From Ignavibacteriota bacterium (lineage in GTDB: Bacteria > Bacteroidota > Ignavibacteria > Ignavibacteriales > Ignavibacteriaceae), in the NCBI GenBank assembly GCA_013285425.1, contig CP053447.1, positions 2,982,001 through 3,046,000 on the forward strand: a stretch of 64,000 nucleotides of DNA, read 5' to 3'. The translations under genes and the position numbers were made by a program. The first letter of the stretch is position 1; each line of letters begins with the position of its first letter. Positions 27,940 to 36,190 of the stretch are shown in pieces. The notes under the pieces are model-generated. The model saw nothing but the letters and a program-made list of their open reading frames with translations, had not been told where the DNA came from and searched no databases.

Positions 27940-27991
27940 ATTATTGAAACACTCAATCTATAATTTTATTACTCTTATACCGGAATTATAA

Positions 27992-29509
27992 ATGCCTCAA
28001 ATACTCGGATTTGACAACGAAAAATATCTTAAAGAACAAACTCAGGAAATTCTTAAAAGAGTTGAACGATTTAATAACAAACTTTATTTGGAGTTCGGAG
28101 GAAAACTACTATACGATTATCACGCAGCGCGAGTATTACCCGGATTTGATAAAAATGTTAAGATGAGGCTGCTTCAAAACCTTAAAGACAATATTGATGT
28201 TATTCTGTGTATTTATGCTGGTGATATCGAAAGAAAAAAAGTTCGTGCTGATTTCGGAATTACCTACGACGTTGATTCACTTAAAACTATTGACGATTTT
28301 AATGAATGGGGGCTTGATGTAAAAGCTGTTGTAATTACCCGTTATGATAATCAAAACTCTGCTGCCGCTTTTAAAAATAAGCTTGAAAGAAGAGGAGTAA
28401 AAGTAATTACACATAAAGCTACAAAAGGTTATCCCACTGATGTTGATTTAATTGTTAGTGCTGAGGGTTACGGTGCCAACGAATATATCGAAACTTCAAA
28501 ACCGATTGTTGTTGTTACCGGTCCTGGACCAGGCAGCGGTAAACTGGCAACATGTCTTAGTCAACTTTATCATGATTATAAAATGGGACTAAAAGCTGGT
28601 TACGCAAAGTTTGAGACTTTCCCAATCTGGAATCTGCCTCTTAATCATAAAGTTAATATTGCCTACGAAGCTGCAACTATAGATCTGAAGGATGTTAATA
28701 TGATCGATCATTATCATCTGGAAGCTTACAATCAAAAAACAGTTAACTATAACAGGGATATTGAAGCCTTTCCATTATTAAAAAGAATTATTGAAAAAAT
28801 TACCGGAGAAACTTCTTTTTATAATTCTCCTACTGATATGGGAGTAAACAGAGCTGGTTTTGGAATAGTAAATGATGAAGCAGTACAAGAAGCAGCTCAT
28901 CAGGAAATAATAAGAAGATATTTCAGATGTATAACCGAGTACGCTCTTGGTTTAATTGAAGCTGATTTGGTTAACCGTGCAGAAATGATAATGGATAATG
29001 TTGGAGCTAAAGTTGAAGACAGGAAAACAGTAACGGCAGCCAGAATAGCGGCACAACAAGCTGAAAAAACAAAGAACGGCTATAATGGAGTCTTTGTTGG
29101 TGCAGCAATAGAATTAAAAGATGGAACTATAATGACAGGGAAAAATTCACCGATATTACATGCCGCTGCAAGTCTTATTTTAAATGCTTCAAAACATCTT
29201 GCTGGTCTTCCAGATAATCTCCATCTTTTGCCAAGAAGTATAATGAACTCATTAAGCTATCTTAAAAAAGATGTATTAGGCGGTAAAGATGTAAGTCTTG
29301 ATGCTGAAGAAACATTGATTGCATTAAGTATCAGCGCAACATCAAATCCGGCAGCACAAATGGCACTTGAAAAAATGAAAGAGCTTGAAGAATGTGAGGT
29401 TCATTTAACTCATATTCCTTCACCGGGTGATGAAGTCGGGCTTAGAAAACTTGGTGTTCATCTTACCTGCGATCCTGATTTTTCATCAAAACGATTATTT
29501 ATCAGTTAA
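27992..29509 (+). CDS. DUF1846 (UPF0371) protein
   Basis: 505 residues, the normal length for this family, and cytoplasmic. Recognised from the start (GFDNEKYLKEQTQEILKRVE, EFGGKLLYDYHAARVLPGFD) and from VVTGPGPGSGKLATCLSQLYH (about 170-190), which looks like a P-loop-type phosphate-binding glycine run. SPTDMGVNRAGFGIV and HLTHIPSPGDEVGLRKLGVHLT are further family segments. Structures in this family suggest a nucleotide-binding enzyme, but no activity is established to my knowledge. It precedes tRNA-Lys. Confidence 0.88.
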   Translation: MPQILGFDNEKYLKEQTQEILKRVERFNNKLYLEFGGKLLYDYHAARVLPGFDKNVKMRLLQNLKDNIDVILCIYAGDIERKKVRADFGITYDVDSLKTIDDFNEWGLDVKAVVITRYDNQNSAAAFKNKLERRGVKVITHKATKGYPTDVDLIVSAEGYGANEYIETSKPIVVVTGPGPGSGKLATCLSQLYHDYKMGLKAGYAKFETFPIWNLPLNHKVNIAYEAATIDLKDVNMIDHYHLEAYNQKTVNYNRDIEAFPLLKRIIEKITGETSFYNSPTDMGVNRAGFGIVNDEAVQEAAHQEIIRRYFRCITEYALGLIEADLVNRAEMIMDNVGAKVEDRKTVTAARIAAQQAEKTKNGYNGVFVGAAIELKDGTIMTGKNSPILHAAASLILNASKHLAGLPDNLHLLPRSIMNSLSYLKKDVLGGKDVSLDAEETLIALSISATSNPAAQMALEKMKELEECEVHLTHIPSPGDEVGLRKLGVHLTCDPDFSSKRLFIS

Positions 29510-29629
29510 ATTTAGTAAAAGCTTTTTATCTCACTCCTTTATTAAAATTAAACTTAATTAGAATTAAGGTTTAATAGAAATCTCACGAGCTAAGGATATC
29601 AAAAGGTATTAGAAACAGCCGAAAAACCG

Positions 29630-29660
29630 TTGGTGAAAAGTGTGGTTTTACTTATTTTTG
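29630..29660 (+). promoter_or_regulatory. Promoter of tRNA-Lys, Bacteroidetes type
   Basis: TTG at 29630-29632, then 20 bases, then TATTTTTG at 29653-29660 fits the -33 TTG / -7 TAnnTTTG pattern of Bacteroidetes sigma-70 promoters. The tRNA begins four bases after the -7 box, implying almost no 5' leader if this is the promoter used. Confidence 0.5.
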
Positions 29661-29664
29661 CCAC

Positions 29665-29740
29665 GCATCCGTAGCTCAGTTGGTAGAGCAGTAGACTCTT
29701 AATCTATTGGTCGGGGGTTCGAGTCCCCCCGGGTGTACCA
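29665..29740 (+). tRNA. tRNA-Lys, anticodon CTT
   Basis: Cloverleaf read directly: acceptor GCATCCG / CGGGTGT, D arm GCTC...GAGC, anticodon arm GTAGA / TCTAT with loop CTCTTAA (anticodon CTT, reads AAG), T arm GGGGG-TTCGAGT-CCCCC, discriminator A and encoded CCA end. The acceptor has two G-U type pairs (positions 1-72 and 4-69), otherwise it is normal. 76 bases including CCA. Confidence 0.95.
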
Positions 29741-29768
29741 AAAATTTTACCATCACAAAGTATTTTTT

Positions 29769-29790
29769 ACCCTCAGCACGAGGGTTTTTT
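29769..29790 (+). terminator. Terminator of the tRNA transcript
   Basis: ACCCTC (29769-29774) pairs with GAGGGT (29780-29785), loop AGCAC, followed by a run of T. It closes the monocistronic tRNA unit. Confidence 0.88.
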
Positions 29791-29858
29791 ATTTTTTAAT
29801 GATTTAAAATTCAGCATAGCTTTTGAAGCTGTTTAAAACAAAATCCGGAGATGTCATT

Positions 29859-30749
29859 TTGAAAACTCTATTATTTGTCTTAATTACTTCATTAACTCTT
29901 ACAAATAGTTTATATAGCCAGGATATTGAAGATACTTTAATGTTATATGGCAGAAATCGGTTCTATAAGATTCATTTACCAACCGGATATAATTTTCAGA
30001 AAAACTATCCTTTGGTTTTTGTGTTTCATGGCGGATTAGGAAATCCTGATATGATTGCAAAACAAACGAGGTTTTCTGAAAAAGCAGATAAAGAAGGTTT
30101 TATTGTTGTATATCCTTACGGAACTGGTTCTTTTAATAAAAAACTTTTAACCTGGAATACGTGGGACTGCTGCGGATACGCAAACAAAAACGATATTAAC
30201 GATGTAGATTTTGTTAACGCAGTTCTTAAAAAGATAAAATCAGAATATCTGATTGATGAAAAAAGAATATATGCCACAGGTTTATCAAATGGCGGGATGA
30301 TGTGTTATCTGCTGGCTTGCGAGCTTTCTGAACACTTTGCTGCAATCGCACCAGTTGCCGCATCAATGTTTGATACTGTTTCCTGCAATCCAAAAACCGA
30401 GATTTCAATTATCGCTTTTAACAGTACTACTGATGAAAACATTCCATACAACGGCATATCAGAAGAAGACTCGTTAGCAGAAATGAAAACTCTTCCAGTT
30501 GAAAAAGTTATTGATATGTGGGTAAAAAATTTTAATTGTGTCCATATACGGACATCAGACAGCTCTTCATTCCAAAAAATTAATTATATAAATGAAAAAG
30601 GAATTGAAATAATTTTATATAAAATGTTTTCAGGCGGTCATTCATGGCCGGGCGGACAAAAAATCAGGAAGTTTGCTGACAATCCGGTTAAAAATGTATC
30701 TGCTACAGATCTTATTTGGGAATTTTTCAAAAACAATCCAAGGCGTTAA
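29859..30749 (+). CDS. Exported esterase, PHB-depolymerase/LpqC-like
   Basis: The TTG at 29859 is chosen because GGAG at 29847-29850 sits at good distance and the product then starts with a standard signal peptide (KTLLFVLITSLTLTNSLYSQ). The longer TTG at 29823 would put a charged tail ahead of it. About 296 residues. Alpha/beta hydrolase of the COG3509 group: oxyanion motif VFHGGLGNP, a paired cysteine WDCCGYANK, nucleophile serine in ATGLSNGGMMCYLL (about residue 143) and histidine in SGGHSWPGG near the end. Relatives cleave short-chain polyesters or feruloyl esters. Its stop overlaps the stop of the next gene on the other strand by four bases. Confidence 0.85.
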   Translation: MKTLLFVLITSLTLTNSLYSQDIEDTLMLYGRNRFYKIHLPTGYNFQKNYPLVFVFHGGLGNPDMIAKQTRFSEKADKEGFIVVYPYGTGSFNKKLLTWNTWDCCGYANKNDINDVDFVNAVLKKIKSEYLIDEKRIYATGLSNGGMMCYLLACELSEHFAAIAPVAASMFDTVSCNPKTEISIIAFNSTTDENIPYNGISEEDSLAEMKTLPVEKVIDMWVKNFNCVHIRTSDSSSFQKINYINEKGIEIILYKMFSGGHSWPGGQKIRKFADNPVKNVSATDLIWEFFKNNPRR

Positions 30750-31939
30750 ATATCAAGCAAAGCCAGTCCGCCTTCGGAAGTTTCTTTATAGATACTTGGC
30801 AAATCGTGCCCTGTTTGATTCATTGTCTTTACAATTTTATCAAACGATACAAGGTGCCTTCCATCAGATAATAATGCAAATGTAGAAGTATTTAATGCGC
30901 GTTCGGATGCAAAGGCATTTCTTTCAATACATGGAACCTGCACTAAACCATTAATTGGATCACAAGTCAAACCGAGATGATGCTCGATCCCCATTTCCGC
31001 AGCATATTCAATTTGGTTTGGTGTACCACCGAGTAATTGCGTAGCTGCTGCTGAAGCCATCGAACAAGCTGTTCCAATTTCTCCCTGACATCCGACTTTT
31101 GCCCCGGAAATAGAAGCATTTTCCTTAACTATGTTACCAAAAAGTCCGGCAGTAGCAAGTGCTCTTAAAATTTTTTCATCAGAAAAGGAAAAGCTTTCCT
31201 GCAGATATTTTAAAACTGCCGGAACAACTCCACATGATCCGCAAGTAGGTGCGGTACTGATCAATCCACCACTTGCATTTTCTTCAGCAACAGCAAGTGC
31301 ATAAGAAAAGATAAGTGTTTTTCCTTTTAAGGAGCCGCTGTAATTTTTTGCTTTAACAAAATAGGAAGAAGCTTTTCTCGCTAAACCTAATCCGCCGGGT
31401 AAAATACCTTCATTCTCTATCCCTCGCTTAATAGAGTTACACATCACGTTCCATACTTCCCGCAAGTAGTCATAAATTTCAGCACCCTCAACAGACTCAA
31501 CATATTCCCAGAAAGATTTTCCGGTTTTCTTTGTCCATGCAAGAATATCTGCCATCATTGTTAAATCGTAAAGTTTATTTTCAGTTTCGTCAGATTCAAA
31601 ATCTGTAATCTTTCCACCGCCGACGCTGTAAACAGTCCAATTGCCGATAACTTTTTTGTCTGAATCTAAAGCTTCAAGCTTAAGCCCGTTTGGGTGTTTG
31701 GGTAAAAATACCTCAGGTTTCCATTCAATTTTAACTTCCTTCGGTTCAAAGGCTTTTATAATTGCTGTATCAGTAAGATGCCCTTTCCCTGTAGCTGCAA
31801 GACTTCCGTAAAGAACTGCTACATAAGATGCTGCATTATCATACTTTGACTTAAATATCACCGCAGCTTTTTTTGGTCCCATTGTGTGGCTGCTGGAAGG
31901 ACCATTACCGATTCTAAAAATTTCTTTAATTGATTCCAT
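30746..31939 (-). CDS. sdaA: L-serine ammonia-lyase, iron-sulfur type
   Basis: 397 residues, a single-chain L-serine dehydratase with the beta domain first. GNGPSSSHTMGPKKA (about 11-25) is the N-terminal signature. The iron-sulfur cysteines lie in TAPTCGSCGVVPAV, GCQGEIGTACSMAS and LTCDPINGLVQVPCIERN. It turns L-serine into pyruvate and ammonia using a labile [4Fe-4S] cluster, in the cytoplasm. It is shorter than E. coli SdaA (about 450), but all motifs are present. Monocistronic, convergent with the esterase. Confidence 0.93.
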   Translation of the reverse strand: MESIKEIFRIGNGPSSSHTMGPKKAAVIFKSKYDNAASYVAVLYGSLAATGKGHLTDTAIIKAFEPKEVKIEWKPEVFLPKHPNGLKLEALDSDKKVIGNWTVYSVGGGKITDFESDETENKLYDLTMMADILAWTKKTGKSFWEYVESVEGAEIYDYLREVWNVMCNSIKRGIENEGILPGGLGLARKASSYFVKAKNYSGSLKGKTLIFSYALAVAEENASGGLISTAPTCGSCGVVPAVLKYLQESFSFSDEKILRALATAGLFGNIVKENASISGAKVGCQGEIGTACSMASAAATQLLGGTPNQIEYAAEMGIEHHLGLTCDPINGLVQVPCIERNAFASERALNTSTFALLSDGRHLVSFDKIVKTMNQTGHDLPSIYKETSEGGLALLDI

Positions 31940-32032
31940 AGTATATATTATCTTTTAGTTACTATCTAAAGTTACAAAGTTTATCAGAATAAGTTTCATA
32001 TAGATATGCAGGATATTTCTTTTTAAAACAAA

Positions 32033-32056
32033 AAGGCTGTCCTTTTAAGACAGCTT
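32033..32056 (-). terminator. Terminator of the chimeric T9SS gene
   Basis: On the minus strand AAGCTGTC (32056-32049) pairs with GACAGCCTT (32041-32033), loop TTAAAAG, followed by TTTTTGTTTT. The hairpin and the bases between it and the stop codon resemble those after the M28 gene at 37560, though the stem sequence differs. Confidence 0.8.
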
Positions 32057-32094
32057 CTTAACTTCTTGATTTTTATGTCTTTCTTCTTGAGGGG

Positions 32095-32290
32095 TTATTT
32101 CATCAGCAGCATTTTACGTGTTTGCATAAAACTGCCGGATGTAATTGTGTATAGATAAACTCTGCTTGAAAGAGCTGAAGCATCAAATGTAACTTCATAG
32201 TGTCCGACGTTTTGTTCTTCATTAACTAAAGTTGCTATTTCACTGCCAAGCATATCAAATACTTTTAATTCAACCTTTCCCTTTTCTTTG
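32095..32290 (-). repeat. 196-bp T9SS tail repeat, copy 1
   Basis: Pairs with 37560-37755: same length, seven mismatches by my count (about 96 percent identity), with homology ending sharply at the same base. Codes for the end of the sorting domain in both places. Confidence 0.85.
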
Positions 32291-32848
32291 CCAAACACTA
32301 TTGTTAATCCCACTTTGATTCCAAAGATAATCCGTATTATTAAAAATTTGGTCAATAGCCCCAACCTGTAAAACTTCACCTGTCAATTTTGGAGTTGTAA
32401 AACTGTGTGTGCGTTGTTGTCCATCTACATTTATTCCTCCACCACCAAAATTGTTTAATGATTGTATATTGTACTTTACATTAAAAGTGATAGTTTGTTC
32501 TGCTGTTTTTACTGAACCTGTGATGCCATCACCTTCCCACAATTCAATACGCCAAGTGTAGGTTCCAGCAGGAATATACCACCATTGTGAAATACCTTCG
32601 CCCTGATTAGACTGTTGATTAGCATAAGGCGAAGGAAATAGTTTAATGTACATTCCGATTAAATTTGAGTTGTTTGAGCGTTGATAGTAATACGTAAGAT
32701 GTAAGGGGACTGAAGATTCAGTGGAACCTGTGCCCGAACCAGTGACAGTTAGCCCATTTGTTGGGCTTGTAAAGTGTATATGTTGAGCATTAATTGAATA
32801 TGATATGAGTAAAATTAATGCAAGCAATAAAAAACGAAGCTTTTCCAT
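32095..32848 (-). pseudogene. Broken chimeric T9SS gene: exported domain joined out of frame to a sorting domain
   Basis: The upstream frame starts at ATG 32848 (EKLRFLLLALILLISYSINA signal peptide; an upstream in-frame ATG at 32926 is less likely) and encodes about 190 residues of an unrecognised beta-rich domain (HIHFTSPTNGLTVTGSG, WYIPAGTYTWRIELWEGDG). It ends at a TAG-type stop after KGKG near 32270. The -strand frame 32095-32290 encodes the last two thirds of a T9SS sorting domain (VELKVFDMLGSEIATLVNEE ... MQTRKMLLMK) but in another frame and without the NYPNPFNP box. The tail matches the tail of the gene at 37560 over 196 bases and stops abruptly. I read this as a deletion or recombination that fused two genes out of frame. 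Confidence 0.75.
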
Positions 32849-32957
32849 TGTTAATCTTTCATTTTTTTTTAACTGGCAATTAGTTAAGTTTTCGATGTAA
32901 ATAAAACAGGGATAAATTAATCCCAATAGGTGAGCAGCCTAAATTTATTTACATACG

Positions 32958-32989
32958 GGAACGGTGTTGCCGCACCGTTCCTTTTTTAT
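32958..32989 (+). terminator. Strong hairpin with T-run, plus-strand orientation
   Basis: GGAACGGTG (32958-32966) and CACCGTTCC (32973-32981) are perfect arms with loop TTGCCG, followed by TTTTTTATT on the plus strand. No plus-strand gene is seen to its left. For the minus-strand lipoprotein array it lies 40-65 bases past the last stop, but then the T-run is on the wrong side. It may act in both directions through hairpin strength, or be inverted relative to its origin. Confidence 0.6.
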
Positions 32990-33022
32990 TATAGTATATG
33001 AATTCTCCTTTGTCTCCTGTAA

Positions 33023-34072
33023 TTAGTTTTTTAATGTACCTCTTATTATAAACTTTAACTGAGTATTAGGTTCAAATGCAGAAATAAAAATATCATTGTC
33101 AAAAACAAATACTCGATATAACTCAATATTTTTAGGATAGGTGTTATAAATAGCTTGTAGTTCAGAACCATTAAAGTGTAACAATCCCTCTATACTTGTT
33201 CCAAAAAAATCCTTCTCATTTCTTCCGCCTTTAAAAACTAAAAATGAGGTACCAGGAAAATCTTTCCAGAAATTTAGTTGTCTATTGTTAAGTTTATATA
33301 TCTTCCTGTCTAAAGTAACATACACTTCTCCCTTCATTTCATTTAGCCCAGGTTCATTGTAATCGGAATATATTTCACTAACATTTTTACCATCATAGAC
33401 AAATAGCTTATCAAGAAAACCCACATCGCTATTAAATCCATAGATAACCAACTCATTTGTAAAAACATTCCTTACTACATTATAAAATGCAGCTCTGATA
33501 TTTGGAATATCAATAAATTTCCAATCAATGCCATCATAATGTAATAAAACACCTCTATATTCATCGCCTCCATTAAATTGATCAGCACCCCCAACTGCAT
33601 AAATATCGTTTGGTGAAATTCCATAGATACATTCTACTCCAATCCTGTCAAAACCCGAGAGAGATAAGCTTTTAACTTTAGACCAGATGCTTCCGTTAAA
33701 ATGCCAGATAGAATTCTCAGCATCGCCAATCCAAACATCATTTTTTGCAAAACCATAAATACCCCAAAGATCTCTGCCAAGCTGTTGTGGATAAAGAGAC
33801 CATTTACTTCCGTCATAATGCCATAATAAAATAAGAGGCGATGCACCACTGCAAATTGCCCACATATCATCAGGAGAACTGCCCCATAAGTTTGAAATAT
33901 AAAACGGCACAGTTCTATGAGATTCAGGGGGTAATAATGTATCCACAGTCCAGGTATAATCACGTCTTCCGGGTTTAAGTTCATCATCGGGTGGTTCGGT
34001 AGAGTTGCAGTTGGTGATATTTAAAAAAATTGAAACAAAAATTAATAAAAATATTAGCTTATGTTTTTTCAT
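33023..34072 (-). CDS. Lipoprotein D of a four-gene tandem array, propeller-like
   Basis: 349 residues. Leader nearly identical to its three neighbours: signal peptide KKHKLIFLLIFVSIFLNITNC with a lipobox-like cysteine at about 22, then NSTEPPDDELKPGRRDYTWT. From about residue 55 the sequence has its own body, with repeated blades of the form LWGSSPDDMWAICSG...LWHYDGSKW, IYGFAKNDVWIGDAENSIWH and IYGISPNDIYAVGG...LLHYDGIDW. The pattern 'WGsSpxDvWavG...HyDGxxW' is that of bacterial beta-propeller repeats. It is the last gene transcribed and the most divergent body. Likely anchored in a membrane facing outward; ligand unknown. The start overlaps no gene; the spacer to the previous stop is 12 bases. 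Confidence 0.82.
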   Translation of the reverse strand: MKKHKLIFLLIFVSIFLNITNCNSTEPPDDELKPGRRDYTWTVDTLLPPESHRTVPFYISNLWGSSPDDMWAICSGASPLILLWHYDGSKWSLYPQQLGRDLWGIYGFAKNDVWIGDAENSIWHFNGSIWSKVKSLSLSGFDRIGVECIYGISPNDIYAVGGADQFNGGDEYRGVLLHYDGIDWKFIDIPNIRAAFYNVVRNVFTNELVIYGFNSDVGFLDKLFVYDGKNVSEIYSDYNEPGLNEMKGEVYVTLDRKIYKLNNRQLNFWKDFPGTSFLVFKGGRNEKDFFGTSIEGLLHFNGSELQAIYNTYPKNIELYRVFVFDNDIFISAFEPNTQLKFIIRGTLKN

Positions 34073-34084
34073 TTTACTTTTACC

Positions 34085-35125
34085 TTAATTTAGTTTACCA
34101 TGATAAACAAAACTTAAACCTGTTTGACCTTCATAAACAAGAAAAAATGCATCTTTATCAAATAAGGCAACTCCATAAATTTGAGTTCTTGGAGTTTTAT
34201 TGAAATAAAATAAATATTCAATATCTGTCCCGTTATAATGTGCTAAACCATCTGTCATTAAAAGAAAAATATCTTTAGAATTTCTTCCCCAAATACGCTG
34301 ATAAAAATTATTACTATTAACTTGAAGAAAAGTCTGGAATAGGTTGTTAACTCTTTTTGCGATTTGATTACCAAGTACAAAATAAACTTCTTTGTCAATA
34401 ATGCTTATATCTGATTGTTTGCCCCCTGTCCATATACTACTGTAGATTTTAGTAAATTTTTCATTATAATATTCATAAATAATTGAACTATCAGGAAATA
34501 AACCATTTCCTGTCTTATATGCAAGAAGATAAATTTTATTATCTGAATAATTTTTATATAATTTCGCAATAATACCATTCATTTCTCTTATATCTATAAT
34601 TGACCATCTATCAACATTATAATGAACTAACACACTACCATTAAATCCGCCAGTAGAATCAGGGTATCCACCGACGGCATAAAAATCAGTTGGTGATTCT
34701 CCCCACATATTTGAAAACACAATATTTGCGTTGTTATTTATTTGTATTTGTGCAAACAACTTCCAGTTAGGTCCATTCCATATTTTGCCATTCTCATCTC
34801 CAATAAAAACATTGTTACTGGAGAAACCATAAATTGCATTAGGTTGATTAATCCCAGAGACACCATAGTAAACCCAATTTTCACCATTAAACTGAGAAAT
34901 CGAATATATCCAATTACTTGGTGAGGTTGCCCAAATATCTGTAGGTGAACTTCCCCACATTCTTAACCGTGGGGTGTATAAACCAGGTAAAGTATCCACA
35001 GTCCAGGTATAATCACGTCTTCCGGGTTTAAGTTCATCATCGGGTGGTTCGGTAGAGTTGCAGTTGGTAATTAGTAAAAAAATTGAAACAAGAATTAATA
35101 AAAATATTAGCTTGTGTTTTTTCAT
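34085..35125 (-). CDS. Lipoprotein C of the tandem array
   Basis: 346 residues. The leader matches the array consensus with LLITNC as lipobox region, then 24 shared residues up to TWTVDTL. The body begins RMWGSSPTDIWATSPSNW and has the HFNG/HYNG blade pattern (SQFNGENWVYYGVSG, IYGFSSNNVFIGDENGKIWN, SNMWGESPTDFYAVGGYPDS). Its C-terminal third (DISIIDKEVYFVLGNQIAKR, NFYQRIWGRNSKDIFLLM, TDIEYLF) is clearly related to genes A and B but diverged. The stop TAA forms part of the TAAGG ribosome-binding site of gene D, so translation is probably coupled. Confidence 0.82.
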   Translation of the reverse strand: MKKHKLIFLLILVSIFLLITNCNSTEPPDDELKPGRRDYTWTVDTLPGLYTPRLRMWGSSPTDIWATSPSNWIYSISQFNGENWVYYGVSGINQPNAIYGFSSNNVFIGDENGKIWNGPNWKLFAQIQINNNANIVFSNMWGESPTDFYAVGGYPDSTGGFNGSVLVHYNVDRWSIIDIREMNGIIAKLYKNYSDNKIYLLAYKTGNGLFPDSSIIYEYYNEKFTKIYSSIWTGGKQSDISIIDKEVYFVLGNQIAKRVNNLFQTFLQVNSNNFYQRIWGRNSKDIFLLMTDGLAHYNGTDIEYLFYFNKTPRTQIYGVALFDKDAFFLVYEGQTGLSFVYHGKLN

Positions 35126-35137
35126 TTTACTTATACC

Positions 35138-36178
35138 TTAATTTAGTTTACCGTGATATATTAAATTTAGATTAGTTTGCGATTCGTAAACCAGAAAAAA
35201 TACTTCTTTTTCAAAGAGCACAGCTCCAAAAATTTGAGTCCGTGGTTTAGATAAAGTAAATAAATATTCTATATCAGTGCCATTGTAGTGTGTCAAACCA
35301 TCTAACATAAAAAGAAAAATATCTTTTTCGTTTCTACCCCAAATACGCTGATAAAAATTATTATCATTCACCTGAAGAAATGTTTCAAACTTATCATTCA
35401 CTCTTTTAGCAATCTGATTACCCAATATAAAATACACTTCATCATTTATCAGACTAATATCAGCCTGCAATCCTTCTGTCCATACACTACTATAAATCTT
35501 CCTAAAGTTTCCACTGTAATCATAAACTATTGAACTATCTGGATGTAAATAACCACCCATTTTATAAGTTAGTACATAAATTTTATTATCTGATAAATTT
35601 TTATATAAATTTGAGACTGTGCCATTAATACCTTTTGTCTCTATCATTGACCACGATCCATTAAAGTAATGCGCAATAACACTATTATTATATGCACCAA
35701 TCAAAGTATCTGGATAACCACCGAAAATGTAAAAGTCATTCTGAGTTTCTCCCCATATATTATGAAATGAAATATCTGTGTGTCCATCTTTTGACAATAA
35801 AGCAAAAATGCTCCATGTTCCATTATACATCCAGACTTTTCCATTTTCGTCACCAAGAAAGATTTTGTTCTGTTCAAAGCCAAAGATGGCATGTGGAACA
35901 GTTATTCCGTTAACTCCATAAGATAACCAATGTTGTCCATTAAAATGAGAAACCGATTTATCCCAATCACCAGGACTTATTGCCCATACGTCTGTTGGAG
36001 AACTTCCCCATATTCTATTGAGAGTGGCATACGGATAATTTAATGTATCCACAGTCCAGGTATAATCACGTCTTCCGGGTTTAAGTTCATCATCGGGTGG
36101 TTCAGTAGAGTTGCAGTTTGTAATTAGTAAAAAAATTGAAACAAAAATTAATAAAAATATTAGCTTATGTTTTTTCAT
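35138..36178 (-). CDS. Lipoprotein B of the tandem array
   Basis: 346 residues. The leader and first 70 residues are almost the same as gene A (RIWGSSPTDVWAISPGDWDK, SVSHFNG). The middle (about 75-225) differs, for example TISFHNIWGETQNDFYIFGG and MIETKGINGTVSNLYKNLSD. The last 110 residues (SLINDEVYFILGNQIAKRVN ... LNLIYHGKLN) are again almost identical to gene A. This identical-different-identical layout indicates gene conversion or recombination between A and B. Same lipobox and 12-base spacers. Confidence 0.83.
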   Translation of the reverse strand: MKKHKLIFLLIFVSIFLLITNCNSTEPPDDELKPGRRDYTWTVDTLNYPYATLNRIWGSSPTDVWAISPGDWDKSVSHFNGQHWLSYGVNGITVPHAIFGFEQNKIFLGDENGKVWMYNGTWSIFALLSKDGHTDISFHNIWGETQNDFYIFGGYPDTLIGAYNNSVIAHYFNGSWSMIETKGINGTVSNLYKNLSDNKIYVLTYKMGGYLHPDSSIVYDYSGNFRKIYSSVWTEGLQADISLINDEVYFILGNQIAKRVNDKFETFLQVNDNNFYQRIWGRNEKDIFLFMLDGLTHYNGTDIEYLFTLSKPRTQIFGAVLFEKEVFFLVYESQTNLNLIYHGKLN

Positions 36179-36190
36179 TTTACTTATACC

